From an uncultured Litoreibacter sp. (GTDB lineage: Bacteria > Pseudomonadota > Alphaproteobacteria > Rhodobacterales > Rhodobacteraceae), in NCBI RefSeq assembly GCF_947487515.1, contig NZ_CANKWO010000001.1:930001-994000 (forward strand): a stretch of 64,000 nucleotides of DNA. The letters are read 5' to 3'. The notes below the pieces were generated by a model that was given only the letters and a program-made list of their open reading frames with translations, was not told the DNA's origin and ran no database searches. This document shows positions 1 to 8,790 of this stretch, in pieces (within the stretch, counting starts at the first letter, position 1; every line of letters starts with the position of its first letter). A program made the position numbers and the translations under genes.

Positions 1-202
1 CTCTTCTTTCGGAGAAACGCGCCCTGTTATCCATACCGAGAACCCAGAACGCCGGAATCGCCGTACTGTGACCGAGGTGAGTGGCTTCGTTAAGGGTAAT
101 CCTCTCGTGCTTGACGGCAAATACGGGGTAATTGTCCAACGCGAGTACGTACAGACCGCAAAGAGCGACGAAACCCTCGCTCGCGAGAGAATAGTGCAAT
201 AA
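1..202 (+). CDS. OmpA-family protein, C-terminal end (partial)
   Basis: This is an open frame running in from the left edge and ending at TAA 200-202; 66 codons are visible. The segment carries the ERRNRRT stretch that closes OmpA-like peptidoglycan-binding domains, followed by a short beta-rich tail. In roseobacter Tad loci an OmpA-family protein commonly sits just before cpaE, as here, and is thought to anchor the pilus machine to the cell wall. The family call rests on this short C-terminus plus context, so the full domain layout cannot be stated. The stop lies 210 bases before the cpaE start. Confidence 0.7.
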   Translation, partial: SSFGETRPVIHTENPERRNRRTVTEVSGFVKGNPLVLDGKYGVIVQREYVQTAKSDETLARERIVQ

Positions 203-335
203 CGGAAATAATACCTCAATTTCTCGCTAATTTGGCCCCATTCTTGCCCCTTTTCCTAAGCATTCCTTGTCATGAGATAAGCCACAATCCGCTCTAATTC
301 GGCATTTTGGTTTAAATACCGCAAACAGTTGGCGG

Positions 336-362
336 GGGCACTAACCTTAAAAAAAGGTGCCC
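336..362 (+). other. Bulged hairpin in the cpaE leader
   Basis: GGGCAC, a TAA bulge, then CCTT pairs with AAGGTGCCC across an A-rich loop, about 50 bases before the cpaE ATG. No T-run follows, so it does not look like a simple terminator. It could be an mRNA stability or processing element between the OmpA gene and cpaE. The rest of 203-412 is AT-richer and shows nothing else I can name. Confidence 0.35.
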
Positions 363-412
363 TCGTTAACACGAACCCGGCCTATTGTTTTTGGCCAAAT
401 GGGATTCTAGGC

Positions 413-1669
413 ATGACGAGCAATGTAGCATTACGACCCGACCCGGCACCAATTTCTGCCTGCACTGTCGCCCGCGACGTTCAAAACTTCGATCTCTTGA
501 TCGAAGACATGGAAACGGAATTGGGCGAAGCATGGGGCGATCTTAGTTTTGAGGACGCCAACGCCTATTTGAACCAACCTGATGCGTCAGAGTTGCAGTT
601 CATCGCAGTCGCCGTTGACACTTCCGATGAAAACAATCTGACGTTGATTGGTGACATTATCGGCCGTGCAAAGGACATGGATATTAAAGTCATTCTGATC
701 GCAGAAGACGTATCCCCGATTGCGCTACACCAATTGCTAAAACTGGGTGCGAACGATTTCGTCCCCTACCCGCTGCCCGAAGGTGCCCTGCACGATTCCA
801 TCGCGCGCATCAACGAGCCGGTCGAAGTCGTAGAAGCGCCGCAAGCACCTGTCACAGCAGATGCGCCCGCCGTTGCCACGGGCAAGGTTGGCACCAACGA
901 GGGGGTTGTATTACCTGTTCATGGTCTCGCAGGCGGCTCCGGCGCGTCGACATTCGCAGTGAACCTTGCGTGGGAGCTTGCCACCGTCGACAAGAAGGTG
1001 GACGTTTCGGTTTGCTTGCTGGATCTGGATTTCCAATTCGGGTCGGCCTCAACCTATCTTGACCTGCCGCGCCGCGATGCCGTTCTGGAAATGCTGTCCG
1101 ATATCGAAAGCATGGATGACGATGCATTTCGCGCGACACTGACGACCTTCAACGACAAAGTTCAGGTTTTGACGTCGCCTGCGGATATGATCCCCTTGGA
1201 TCTGGTGAGCCCGGAAGACATCGAAAAACTGGTAAGCACCGCGCGTCGTAACTTTGACTACGTCATCATCGACATGCCATCGACCTTGGTTCAATGGACC
1301 GAAACCGTGTTGGGAATGTCGGATATTTACTTCGGCATGTTGGAACTTGACCTGCGCTCTGCCCAAAACGCACTTCGCATGATCCGCGCTCTCAAATCCG
1401 AAGGCCTCCCCTATGAGAAAATTCGGTATGTGCTGAACCATGCACCCAAGTTCACCGATCTGTCTGGCAAAAGTCGTGCCAAACGGATGGCGGAGAGCCT
1501 CGATATTTCCATCGAACTGCATATGCCTGATGGCGGAAAACAGGTTGCTCAAAGCTGTGATCATGGTCTGCCACTGGTCGATACAGCGGCAAAAAATCCG
1601 TTGCGCAAAGAAATCGCCAAACTTGCGACATCGTTGCATGAAACCAATCAAACGGAAGCCACAGGATAG
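413..1669 (+). CDS. cpaE: Tad pilus assembly ATPase CpaE/TadZ
   Basis: This is a 418-residue MinD/ParA-type protein that in Tad systems localises the pilus machine to the pole. The N-terminal ~130 residues look like an atypical receiver domain; the ATPase fold follows from about residue 165. The P-loop is degenerate: A173-GGSGAST-180 lacks both lysines of the usual KGGxGKT. The CpaE-typical LDLDFQFGSAS segment follows near residue 205. I chose ATG 413: the frame is open back to a TTG at 329, but those extra codons include the leader hairpin and have no protein-like character. It lies 15 bases before cpaF in the tad operon. Confidence 0.9.
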   Translation: MTSNVALRPDPAPISACTVARDVQNFDLLIEDMETELGEAWGDLSFEDANAYLNQPDASELQFIAVAVDTSDENNLTLIGDIIGRAKDMDIKVILIAEDVSPIALHQLLKLGANDFVPYPLPEGALHDSIARINEPVEVVEAPQAPVTADAPAVATGKVGTNEGVVLPVHGLAGGSGASTFAVNLAWELATVDKKVDVSVCLLDLDFQFGSASTYLDLPRRDAVLEMLSDIESMDDDAFRATLTTFNDKVQVLTSPADMIPLDLVSPEDIEKLVSTARRNFDYVIIDMPSTLVQWTETVLGMSDIYFGMLELDLRSAQNALRMIRALKSEGLPYEKIRYVLNHAPKFTDLSGKSRAKRMAESLDISIELHMPDGGKQVAQSCDHGLPLVDTAAKNPLRKEIAKLATSLHETNQTEATG

Positions 1670-1684
1670 TAAAGGGTAGTTAGT

Positions 1685-3130
1685 ATGTTTGCGCGTTACA
1701 AAAAAACAGATGCGGCCTCCAAGTCCGCTGCACAGGAAGCCGCTGCTGTTGCGGCTCCTGCTCCTAAATCGGTCGCCTCGAAGTCGATGCGCCGGTCGGA
1801 GGCGAAAGCACCTGTTGCACCTGCGGAGGCCATCGCTCAAGACAAAGAGCTTAAGCGTCGCCAACGTCTTGAAGAGGTTCGCTCCGAGCTGCACCATCGC
1901 CTGCTCGACAATTTGAACCTTGCCGCCTTGGAAGACGCTCCGGAAGCTGATCTCAAATCCGAGATCATTGCTATCTGTGCCGAAGGGCTGGAGGAGATGT
2001 CCGTCATCCTTACCAAGGATGAACGCCAAACTTTGCACGCCGAACTCTTCGACGAAGTCACGGGACTTGGACCGCTAGAGCCGCTTTTGAAAGACGAAAC
2101 CGTTAACGATATTCTGGTGAACGGTCCGAACCGCGTCTTTGTAGAACGTGACGGCAAGCTGTCCTTAACCAACACGCGCTTCAAGGACGAAAAACACCTG
2201 CTGCGGATCATCGATAAGATCGTGTCTGCTGTTGGTCGTCGTGTCGACGAATCAAACCCTTACGTGGATGCGCGCCTAAAAGACGGCTCGCGTTTCAACG
2301 CCATGGTTCCCCCGATTGCTGTCGACGGATCACTGGTTTCCATTCGTAAGTTTAAGAAAGAAAAACTTGGCATTGATGACCTTGTGAAATTTGGCGCCTT
2401 CTCGGAAGAAATGGCCGCCTATTTGCAAGCCGCCGTTGCCTGCCGCCTGAATGTCATCGTGTCCGGTGGTACGGGTTCTGGTAAAACGACAACGCTGAAT
2501 GCTTTGTCTTCCTTTATCGACAACTCCGAACGCATCCTCACAATCGAGGATACGGCGGAACTTCAACTCCAGCAGGTTCACGTGGGCCGGATGGAAAGTC
2601 GCCCCGCCAACGTGGAAGGCAAAGGTGCTGTATCGCAGCGCGATTGTCTGAAAAACGCCCTTCGTATGCGTCCTGACCGCATTATTGTGGGTGAAACGCG
2701 TGGCGAGGAAGTTATCGACATGCTGCAAGCGATGAATACCGGTCACGATGGATCGATGACGACCATTCACGCCAACTCGGCGCGCGACGGGGTCTCTCGT
2801 TTGGAAAACATGATCGCGATGGCCGGTATCGAGATGCCGATCAAAGCGGTTCGCGCACAAATTTCTTCGGCGGTAAACTTGATCGTGCAGGCTTCGCGCT
2901 TGCAAGACGGGTCGCGCCGCATGGTGTCAATCACCGAAATCACCGGCATGGAAGGTGATGTTATCTCCATGCAAGAGGTCTTCCGTTACCAACGCCTGGG
3001 CCTTCAGCCCGACGGTAAGATCATCGGCCAGTTCACCCCAACAGGCGTGCGCTCGCATTATTCCGACCGGTTCAAGCAGTGGGGCTATGATCTGCCTGCT
3101 TCGATCTACGAGCCGGTCGCAGCGGAGTAA
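1685..3130 (+). CDS. cpaF: Tad pilus secretion ATPase CpaF/TadA
   Basis: This 481-residue type II/IV secretion hexameric ATPase powers Flp pilus extrusion at the inner membrane. Residues 1-60 are Ala/Lys-rich and probably disordered, followed by the helical N-terminal domain and the RecA-like core. Walker A is GGTGSGKT with Lys267. The downstream Asp box ([10 protein letters not shown]) and His box ([10 protein letters not shown]) are intact, as is the [14 protein letters not shown] Walker B region. The length is normal for the family. It is followed 5 bases later by tadB. Confidence 0.96.
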   Translation: MFARYKKTDAASKSAAQEAAAVAAPAPKSVASKSMRRSEAKAPVAPAEAIAQDKELKRRQRLEEVRSELHHRLLDNLNLAALEDAPEADLKSEIIAICAEGLEEMSVILTKDERQTLHAELFDEVTGLGPLEPLLKDETVNDILVNGPNRVFVERDGKLSLTNTRFKDEKHLLRIIDKIVSAVGRRVDESNPYVDARLKDGSRFNAMVPPIAVDGSLVSIRKFKKEKLGIDDLVKFGAFSEEMAAYLQAAVACRLNVIVSGGTGSGKTTTLNALSSFIDNSERILTIEDTAELQLQQVHVGRMESRPANVEGKGAVSQRDCLKNALRMRPDRIIVGETRGEEVIDMLQAMNTGHDGSMTTIHANSARDGVSRLENMIAMAGIEMPIKAVRAQISSAVNLIVQASRLQDGSRRMVSITEITGMEGDVISMQEVFRYQRLGLQPDGKIIGQFTPTGVRSHYSDRFKQWGYDLPASIYEPVAAE

Positions 3131-3135
3131 CCAGT

Positions 3136-4104
3136 ATGGAAATCAGTTTTGAACCAATCCTCTACGGCATAATCTTTGTCGCCGTTTTGATGTTGATCGA
3201 AGGGGTCTACCTTGTCGTTTTCGGCAAATCGATCAGCTTGAATAGTAAGGTCAATCGTCGTTTGGACATGCTCCAAAAGGGCGGTTCACGCGAAAAGGTG
3301 TTGGAACAACTTCGCAAGGAGATGAACCAGCATATGAATTCTGGCGGCATTCCGCTTTATTCTATGTTGGCCGACAAAGCGGTGCGCGCGAATATCGCCT
3401 TCACCCCGATGGCGTTGATCGGCATGATGTTCGTGCTGTCCGGCGTGGTTTTTGCCATTCTTAGCCAACTCACCGAAGCAACCGCTCCTGTGCGCGGTCT
3501 TATCGCGCTCGCGATGGGGGTCGGTGCGGTCTATGTATGGGTGAACAACAAATGTAAAAAGCGAATGGCGTTGTTGGAAGAACAACTGCCCGATGCGATT
3601 GAGCTTATGGTGCGCTCCTTACGTGTGGGCCACCCGTTTGCATCCGCGATCAACATCGTGGCCAAGGAAGTCGCAGACCCTCTTGGCACCGAGTTTGGCC
3701 TAATCGCCGATGAATCTGCTTACGGACGCGACGTGGCAGAAAGCCTGAAACACTTGGCAGAACGCATGGATATGCAGGATCTGCGGTTCCTCGCGGTCGC
3801 GGTGACAATTCAACAAACTTCCGGCGGTAACCTTGCCGAAATTTTGCACGGCCTGTCTCAGGTTATCCGTGCGCGTTTCAAGCTGTTTCGCCGCGTGAAG
3901 GCCATTACGGCCGAAGCAAAATGGTCCGGCATGTTCTTGTCGATGTTTCCATTGTTGGCGCTGGTTGGCATCAACATCATGGAACCAGATTACTACGCAG
4001 AAGTTAAAGAAACCGAGTTTTTCATCCCTGCATGTATCGTGGTGGGTGTGTTCCTAGTGGTGAACATGGTCTTCATGCGCATCATGGTAAACATTAAGGT
4101 GTAA
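3136..4104 (+). CDS. tadB: Tad pilus inner-membrane platform protein TadB
   Basis: This 322-residue GspF/T2SSF-domain membrane protein forms, with TadC, the platform on which the CpaF ATPase acts. There is an N-terminal membrane segment (about 8-28), a hydrophobic pair near 88-135, the cytoplasmic helical F domain (about 145-260, containing the LEEQLPDAIELMVRSLRVGH motif) and C-terminal membrane segments. It sits between cpaF and tadC with 4-5 base gaps, so it is almost certainly cotranscribed. Confidence 0.94.
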   Translation: MEISFEPILYGIIFVAVLMLIEGVYLVVFGKSISLNSKVNRRLDMLQKGGSREKVLEQLRKEMNQHMNSGGIPLYSMLADKAVRANIAFTPMALIGMMFVLSGVVFAILSQLTEATAPVRGLIALAMGVGAVYVWVNNKCKKRMALLEEQLPDAIELMVRSLRVGHPFASAINIVAKEVADPLGTEFGLIADESAYGRDVAESLKHLAERMDMQDLRFLAVAVTIQQTSGGNLAEILHGLSQVIRARFKLFRRVKAITAEAKWSGMFLSMFPLLALVGINIMEPDYYAEVKETEFFIPACIVVGVFLVVNMVFMRIMVNIKV

Positions 4105-4108
4105 TGAG

Positions 4109-5089
4109 ATGCAGTTTCTTGACACAATCAACACCATCTTAACCGAAAACTTCGGTGAGCTTGGGCCGCTCTTTGCAGTAGGTTTCCTTGGCTTGCTCAT
4201 GGTGGCAGTGACATTGCCGTCTATGTTGAAGAAAAAGAAAGACCCGCTTGACCGCATTCGCGACGAGGCGAAGCGGACCTATGCGCAGTCGGGAAAAGAC
4301 GGATCGTCTCTGCGCACGGAGAACGGTACTGACAAGTTGGACAAATTCGCCAACTTTCTGGAGCCACAAGACGTAGAAGAACTGCAAGGCATGAAGCTCA
4401 AATTGCTTCAGGCCGGTTACAAACAAAAAACAGCCGTGCGGACATTTCACTTTGCGCAATTCGCGCTTGGGTTGACGTTCCTGACATTGGGCTTGCTCTA
4501 TGCCTTGTTCATCGGGGGCGACGATATGTCGACCCGCGACCTAATCTTGGCAATCGTGATCCCAGGTGGGGCGGGTTACTACCTGCCCAAATACTGGATC
4601 GAACGTCGTCGCCAAGAACGCCAAGAAGAAATCGAATCCGGCTTTCCTGACAGCCTTGACCTGATGCTCGTCTGTGTCGAAGCGGGCCAAGCGTTGGACC
4701 AATCCATTATCCGCGTGGCAGCCGAAATTCGTGCAGGCTACCCCGCATTGGCCGATGAATTTCAAATGGTCGCAAATGAGATGAAAGCCGGTAAAGACCG
4801 TATCACCGTTTTACGTGATATGGCTGAGCGGGCCGGCGTTCCCGATGTATCCAGCTTTGTGACCGTGCTGATCCAATCTACCAGCTTCGGTACATCCATC
4901 GCTGACGCGTTGCGCGTATACGCATCCGAAATGCGGGACAAACGGGTGATGCGCGCCGAAGAAAAGGCCAACGTGTTGCCAACCAAGCTCACGCTGGGCA
5001 CCATGATGTTCTGTCTGCCACCTCTTTTGATTATTTTGATCGGCCCATCGATCTATGACATCTATAAGAACCTAAACGGCGGTGGTTAA
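4109..5089 (+). CDS. tadC: Tad pilus inner-membrane platform protein TadC
   Basis: This 326-residue paralogue of TadB is the second half of the pilus platform. It has a first membrane segment near residues 15-35, a charged cytoplasmic stretch, two membrane segments around 110-155, the T2SSF helical domain with the FPDSLDLMLVCVEAGQALDQ signature (about 183-202), and a C-terminal membrane segment ending in Gly-Gly-Gly. The next gene starts 3 bases after the stop. Confidence 0.94.
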   Translation: MQFLDTINTILTENFGELGPLFAVGFLGLLMVAVTLPSMLKKKKDPLDRIRDEAKRTYAQSGKDGSSLRTENGTDKLDKFANFLEPQDVEELQGMKLKLLQAGYKQKTAVRTFHFAQFALGLTFLTLGLLYALFIGGDDMSTRDLILAIVIPGGAGYYLPKYWIERRRQERQEEIESGFPDSLDLMLVCVEAGQALDQSIIRVAAEIRAGYPALADEFQMVANEMKAGKDRITVLRDMAERAGVPDVSSFVTVLIQSTSFGTSIADALRVYASEMRDKRVMRAEEKANVLPTKLTLGTMMFCLPPLLIILIGPSIYDIYKNLNGGG

Positions 5090-5092
5090 TAA

Positions 5093-5659
5093 ATGCGAAA
5101 TTGGGTGGGTGCGATAGCAATTGGACTGGTCCTTGCGGGATGCGAGGAAAAGGCCTCCTCGCTTGGCGAGGGGGCTAGCCCGTTTCCGCCAACCGGTGAT
5201 GTCACGCGTTTGCATTCGGTCGATGGCCTCGAAGTCGGGCACCGTCTCATGGCTGCGGGTCAATTTGAACTTGCCCTAAAGGCCTATCTGCGCGCAGCCG
5301 GCGAGCAAGGCACCAACGTCGATGTCTTAAGCGCACTTGGCTCAGTCAACCTGCGCCTCGGGCGACTTGGCCAATCCGAAGATTTGCTACGGCGCGCGAT
5401 CAAGGTCGATCAAACATTTGTGCCCGCATGGAACAACCTTGGGGTGGTTTTGATGGAAACAGGCCGTGTAGGCGAGGCCAGCCGCGTTTTTAAGACGGCC
5501 TTTGCCCTCGATAGTGGCAAATCTGACGAAATCAGGGAAAACCTGCGCCGCGCCCTCGCTAAGATAGAAAACCCTGCCTATACTTCAGAAAAAGACGAAC
5601 GAGCTTTCGACTTGGTGAGACGCGGGAACGGCCGCTACCTGATCCTTCAGGCGCCTTGA
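5093..5659 (+). CDS. tadD: TPR lipoprotein of the Tad operon (TadD-like)
   Basis: This 188-residue predicted lipoprotein has an N-terminal hydrophobic signal ending in the lipobox LAGC, with Cys17 as the lipidated residue. Tetratricopeptide repeats span about residues 45-155 (for example the NNLGVVLMETGRVGEASRVF helix pair). TadD-type proteins are outer-membrane pilotins or scaffolds needed for pilus biogenesis. It is 3 bases downstream of tadC and 36 bases upstream of a second TPR lipoprotein, so the pilotin role could be shared. Confidence 0.85.
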   Translation: MRNWVGAIAIGLVLAGCEEKASSLGEGASPFPPTGDVTRLHSVDGLEVGHRLMAAGQFELALKAYLRAAGEQGTNVDVLSALGSVNLRLGRLGQSEDLLRRAIKVDQTFVPAWNNLGVVLMETGRVGEASRVFKTAFALDSGKSDEIRENLRRALAKIENPAYTSEKDERAFDLVRRGNGRYLILQAP

Positions 5660-5695
5660 TCTAAAAGCCATTGAGAGCAGAGTAGAGGACGCCCC

Positions 5696-6541
5696 ATGCG
5701 CCATATGAAGACAGGAATGCTGTGTCTTATCAGTGTAGTTGCACTTGCCGCTTGCGAAAAAAGCGACAAAGGCGAATACAGTAAGACCCTCAAAAACGTC
5801 AATGTAATTGACGAGAGCAACCTCAACGACATCATGCTGACGGTCGCCGACCCGAATGAAGCGGTCACCTACTTCCAAAAGGCCGCGCGCGAAAATCCGG
5901 ACCGCATTGATCTGCAACGTGGCTTGGGTCAGTCGCTTTTGCGTGCCAAACGTGCCACAGAAGCAGGCGTGATCTGGTCCAAGATCATCAAGCATCCCGA
6001 GGCCAACAACGACGACAAGCTCGCCTTTGCCAATTCCCTTGCCCGCCAAGGCGAATGGAAGAAGGCCGAAAAGGTTCTCGACACCGTTCCGCCGACCTAT
6101 GAGACCTTCGAGCGCTACCGCTTGGAAGCCATCGTCGCCGACACCAACAAAGAGTGGAAAAAGGCAGACAGCTTCTATGAAACTGCGGTTGGCCTAACCA
6201 CGACGCCAGGATCCGTTTTGAACAATTGGGGTTTCTCCAAGTTGACGCGCGGAGACTATGACGAGGCCGAACGCCTCTTCGGTGAAGCCATCACCTATGA
6301 CCCGACCCTGTTCACCGCCAAAAACAACATGGTTTTGGCCCGTGGTGCTCGTAAGAACTACACACTTCCGATCATTCAGGTCACCCAAACCGAGCGCGCG
6401 CAACTGCTACATACGATGGCCCTGACTGCGATCAAACAAGGCGATACGCAAACCGGTAAGTCTTTGCTGGAAGAAGCCATCGAGATCCACCCGCAGCACT
6501 TTGAAGCGGCTATTCGTTCGCTGCGCACTCTCGAAAGTTAA
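5696..6541 (+). CDS. Second TPR lipoprotein of the Tad operon
   Basis: This 281-residue predicted lipoprotein has a signal peptide ending LAAC with Cys20 lipidated; an alternative start at Met4 would keep the same lipobox. TPR-like helix pairs run over about residues 55-240. It shares architecture but little sequence with the preceding TadD-like protein. Roseobacter tad operons often carry two such genes. It is 3 bases before the prepilin peptidase. Its likely role is an assembly scaffold at the outer membrane; the specific partner is not visible. Confidence 0.82.
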   Translation: MRHMKTGMLCLISVVALAACEKSDKGEYSKTLKNVNVIDESNLNDIMLTVADPNEAVTYFQKAARENPDRIDLQRGLGQSLLRAKRATEAGVIWSKIIKHPEANNDDKLAFANSLARQGEWKKAEKVLDTVPPTYETFERYRLEAIVADTNKEWKKADSFYETAVGLTTTPGSVLNNWGFSKLTRGDYDEAERLFGEAITYDPTLFTAKNNMVLARGARKNYTLPIIQVTQTERAQLLHTMALTAIKQGDTQTGKSLLEEAIEIHPQHFEAAIRSLRTLES

Positions 6542-6544
6542 AGC

Positions 6545-7024
6545 ATGTCGACCTTCGCGTTATGGGCTCTGCCCCTTGCAACCCTGATTTCAATTTGGGT
6601 TGCATGGAGCGACCTCGCCCGCATGAAAATCCCGAACAAGGCCGTATTGGCCCTGCTGGTGGTCTTTGTCATCATCGGGGTGATCGCCTTGCCATTTGAG
6701 GTCTACGCGTGGCGTTTCTTGCATTTCGCGATCGTTTTGGCGGTGGGTTTCTTGATGACGATCACCGGCCTTGTCGGTGCGGGGGACGCAAAGTTCGCCG
6801 CAGCCATGGCCCCGTTTGTTGCGGTGAGCGACGCCACTGCGGTCGCGGCGATTTTCGCGGTCACCACGATATTGTCCTTCATCCTGCATCGCTTGGCCCG
6901 TGTAAGCCCTTTGCGCAGGCTCGCCCCCAACTGGGAAAGCTGGGAGCGCACACGCGATTTTCCGATGGGTCTGCCCCTTGCCGTCACATTGGTGATCTAT
7001 CTGGCCCGCGCCGCCTTCCTTTAG
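6545..7024 (+). CDS. cpaA: Prepilin peptidase CpaA/TadV
   Basis: This 159-residue A24-family aspartic protease removes the Flp prepilin leader at the inner membrane. The catalytic pair is Asp23 in the WSDLARMKIPN motif and Asp81 in GAGDAKF. The protein is almost entirely membrane-spanning and lacks the N-methylation domain of large PilD enzymes, as expected for TadV. It is the last gene of the tad operon in this window. Its stop overlaps tail-to-tail by 4 bases with the minus-strand gene that follows. Confidence 0.93.
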   Translation: MSTFALWALPLATLISIWVAWSDLARMKIPNKAVLALLVVFVIIGVIALPFEVYAWRFLHFAIVLAVGFLMTITGLVGAGDAKFAAAMAPFVAVSDATAVAAIFAVTTILSFILHRLARVSPLRRLAPNWESWERTRDFPMGLPLAVTLVIYLARAAFL

Positions 7025-8631
7025 GGGCGCGCGTATAGCGTATAGAGTTCGGTGCGGCGCAGCTCGGTGAGTGTTTCGCCCCGGTCTTTGACGTCCTTCA
7101 TTATAGCGCGGTACGCGTAGGGAGTTGTTGGGCAGCTTGGCACGAGGAAATAATCCGCAGCATCATATCCGCTAAGGTTCCCGTAGTACCAAGGGGCTGC
7201 ACCATGCGTTGGTTGCAATCCGCCAAACATCCACAAGCTACCAAATGTGTCTGCAACAAAGACCGTCTTGCCCTCTGACAGGCCCGATTCATCCAAGTCC
7301 TTGGCAATGGCCAACGACGCACCAATCAACCCCAGTTCCTGTAGGCAGGTCGGCAGGGCTTCACCCAAAAATTCAACCTCTGGCTTGTGATCCGCAAGGG
7401 CGTTGAGATAGCTCAACTCATCGCTTTCAAAGATCATCGGTTTGCGGGTCATGATCCGGTTAACGCGGTCGGCACGGGTGTAGAAGTCACCATGTGTTTC
7501 TGCGTAGGGCGTGCCTTGAAACAGCGCGGTGAACCCTTGCTCATTGGTCAAAAAATGCCGCAACGGGCTGGTCGCCATGTTAAAGAATGACGCAAAAACC
7601 AATGCCCCAGCGGCCACAGCCAAGGCGACGACTTGTGGGCCGCGCGACACTGCCAAAATCATCACCGCAACCAGTGCTAACCACTTAGGATCATTGCCAT
7701 AGTTCTGGTAAGTTACGTAGATCATTCCTGGGGCCAAAAGGATTAAGAACATCCCTAAACGCGGGTCAACACCGCGGCGCAAGACCACTGCCGCCAAGAT
7801 TAAGACAATGTTCCCAAGCAAAAACTGCGGGGCCGCCAGCAATGCGCCCATTGAGAAGCCCGCGCGTGGGCGAATCTCTGTGCTCGACACCAGCAGCAGA
7901 TCACCTAGATACCCCATCCACATCGCCGGTCCGGCCAATGCTGTCAGAACTCCGGCGAATAGCGCAACAACGACCAGTGCCGTCGCAATGACCCGCCATT
8001 GTCCCCGCATGGCCAATGCCACCGCTACTCCTGGGGCGAAGGCGACCCCATAGGTGATTTTCCCCATAACAAAGAAGCTGAACGCCACGCCAACGATCAA
8101 ACCATCTATCCATTCGTTGGAGCTATGCTTCGGGTCCAAAACTGCGATCAGAATTGCCACGAAGGCAAAACTCCACGCCCAACGGTTATAATGCATTGAT
8201 AATGATAAGGAAATTGCCGCCTCACCGTGGATCATCGCCAATGCCATGACCAAAACCAACGCGCCGACGCCATACGCCAACCCCCGCGACAGGCGGCTGC
8301 GTCCAAGCCACCAAACCATTGGCACCAAAAGCAACGCAACGCTGATTTGAGCCATAACAATGGCAGCCCCTACCCCGAGGCCAAGCCACATGAAGGCAAC
8401 AATCGGCAGGAAACACAGCATGCCCAGCGGTGTTACAAAATCCAGATGTGGCCATTGGCCTTCGGACATGCGCAGAACGATTTCAATCAGATGCAGCGTG
8501 TCGCCTTCATGGCGCTCGACATACAGCCCGCCTTTGGCCAAGGCCAAACCACCCAGCAGCCCGACCAATCCTAACAGATAAACAAGAAAAAGCCTTGCTG
8601 CCGACTTATCCATACCTTCGTCCATGCCCAT
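7021..8631 (-). CDS. Polytopic membrane protein of unknown function
   Basis: This is a membrane protein of about 536 residues with roughly ten hydrophobic segments in the first 400 residues and a soluble C-terminal domain of about 120 residues containing two Cys (PTCLQ and PSCPTT). Its shape resembles GT-C/PMT-type glycosyltransferase or O-antigen-type membrane proteins, but I see no decisive motif, so no function is assigned. The frame is open back to 8802, which would overlap the divergent ATPase gene. I prefer ATG 8631 (or 8625), preceded by a GGGGA ribosome-binding stretch. It is convergent with cpaA and divergent from the AAA ATPase. Confidence 0.7.
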   Translation of the reverse strand: MGMDEGMDKSAARLFLVYLLGLVGLLGGLALAKGGLYVERHEGDTLHLIEIVLRMSEGQWPHLDFVTPLGMLCFLPIVAFMWLGLGVGAAIVMAQISVALLLVPMVWWLGRSRLSRGLAYGVGALVLVMALAMIHGEAAISLSLSMHYNRWAWSFAFVAILIAVLDPKHSSNEWIDGLIVGVAFSFFVMGKITYGVAFAPGVAVALAMRGQWRVIATALVVVALFAGVLTALAGPAMWMGYLGDLLLVSSTEIRPRAGFSMGALLAAPQFLLGNIVLILAAVVLRRGVDPRLGMFLILLAPGMIYVTYQNYGNDPKWLALVAVMILAVSRGPQVVALAVAAGALVFASFFNMATSPLRHFLTNEQGFTALFQGTPYAETHGDFYTRADRVNRIMTRKPMIFESDELSYLNALADHKPEVEFLGEALPTCLQELGLIGASLAIAKDLDESGLSEGKTVFVADTFGSLWMFGGLQPTHGAAPWYYGNLSGYDAADYFLVPSCPTTPYAYRAIMKDVKDRGETLTELRRTELYTLYARP

Positions 8632-8790
8632 AGTCCCCGTATCCCGCTCTGGTGGCGGCTGTTCAGTTTGGTCGGAAGCTATCCCAGCTTGCCCCATTTT
8701 TGAAGCAAGATCGTTTTTGTTGTTTGAACGAAGCGAAATAGGTAAACTACGCGGAAGGATGCCGACAAACCGGCACGTAAGGCAGAGCAA

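Noticed and set aside
329-412. An extended TTG start for CpaE
   Set aside because: The extra 28 codons cover the leader hairpin and encode an unlikely N-terminus; the ATG at 413 gives a normal CpaE length.
1049-2038. A 329-codon minus-strand frame spanning the cpaE-cpaF junction
   Set aside because: It overlaps two genuine tad genes, has no ribosome-binding site worth noting and no domain.
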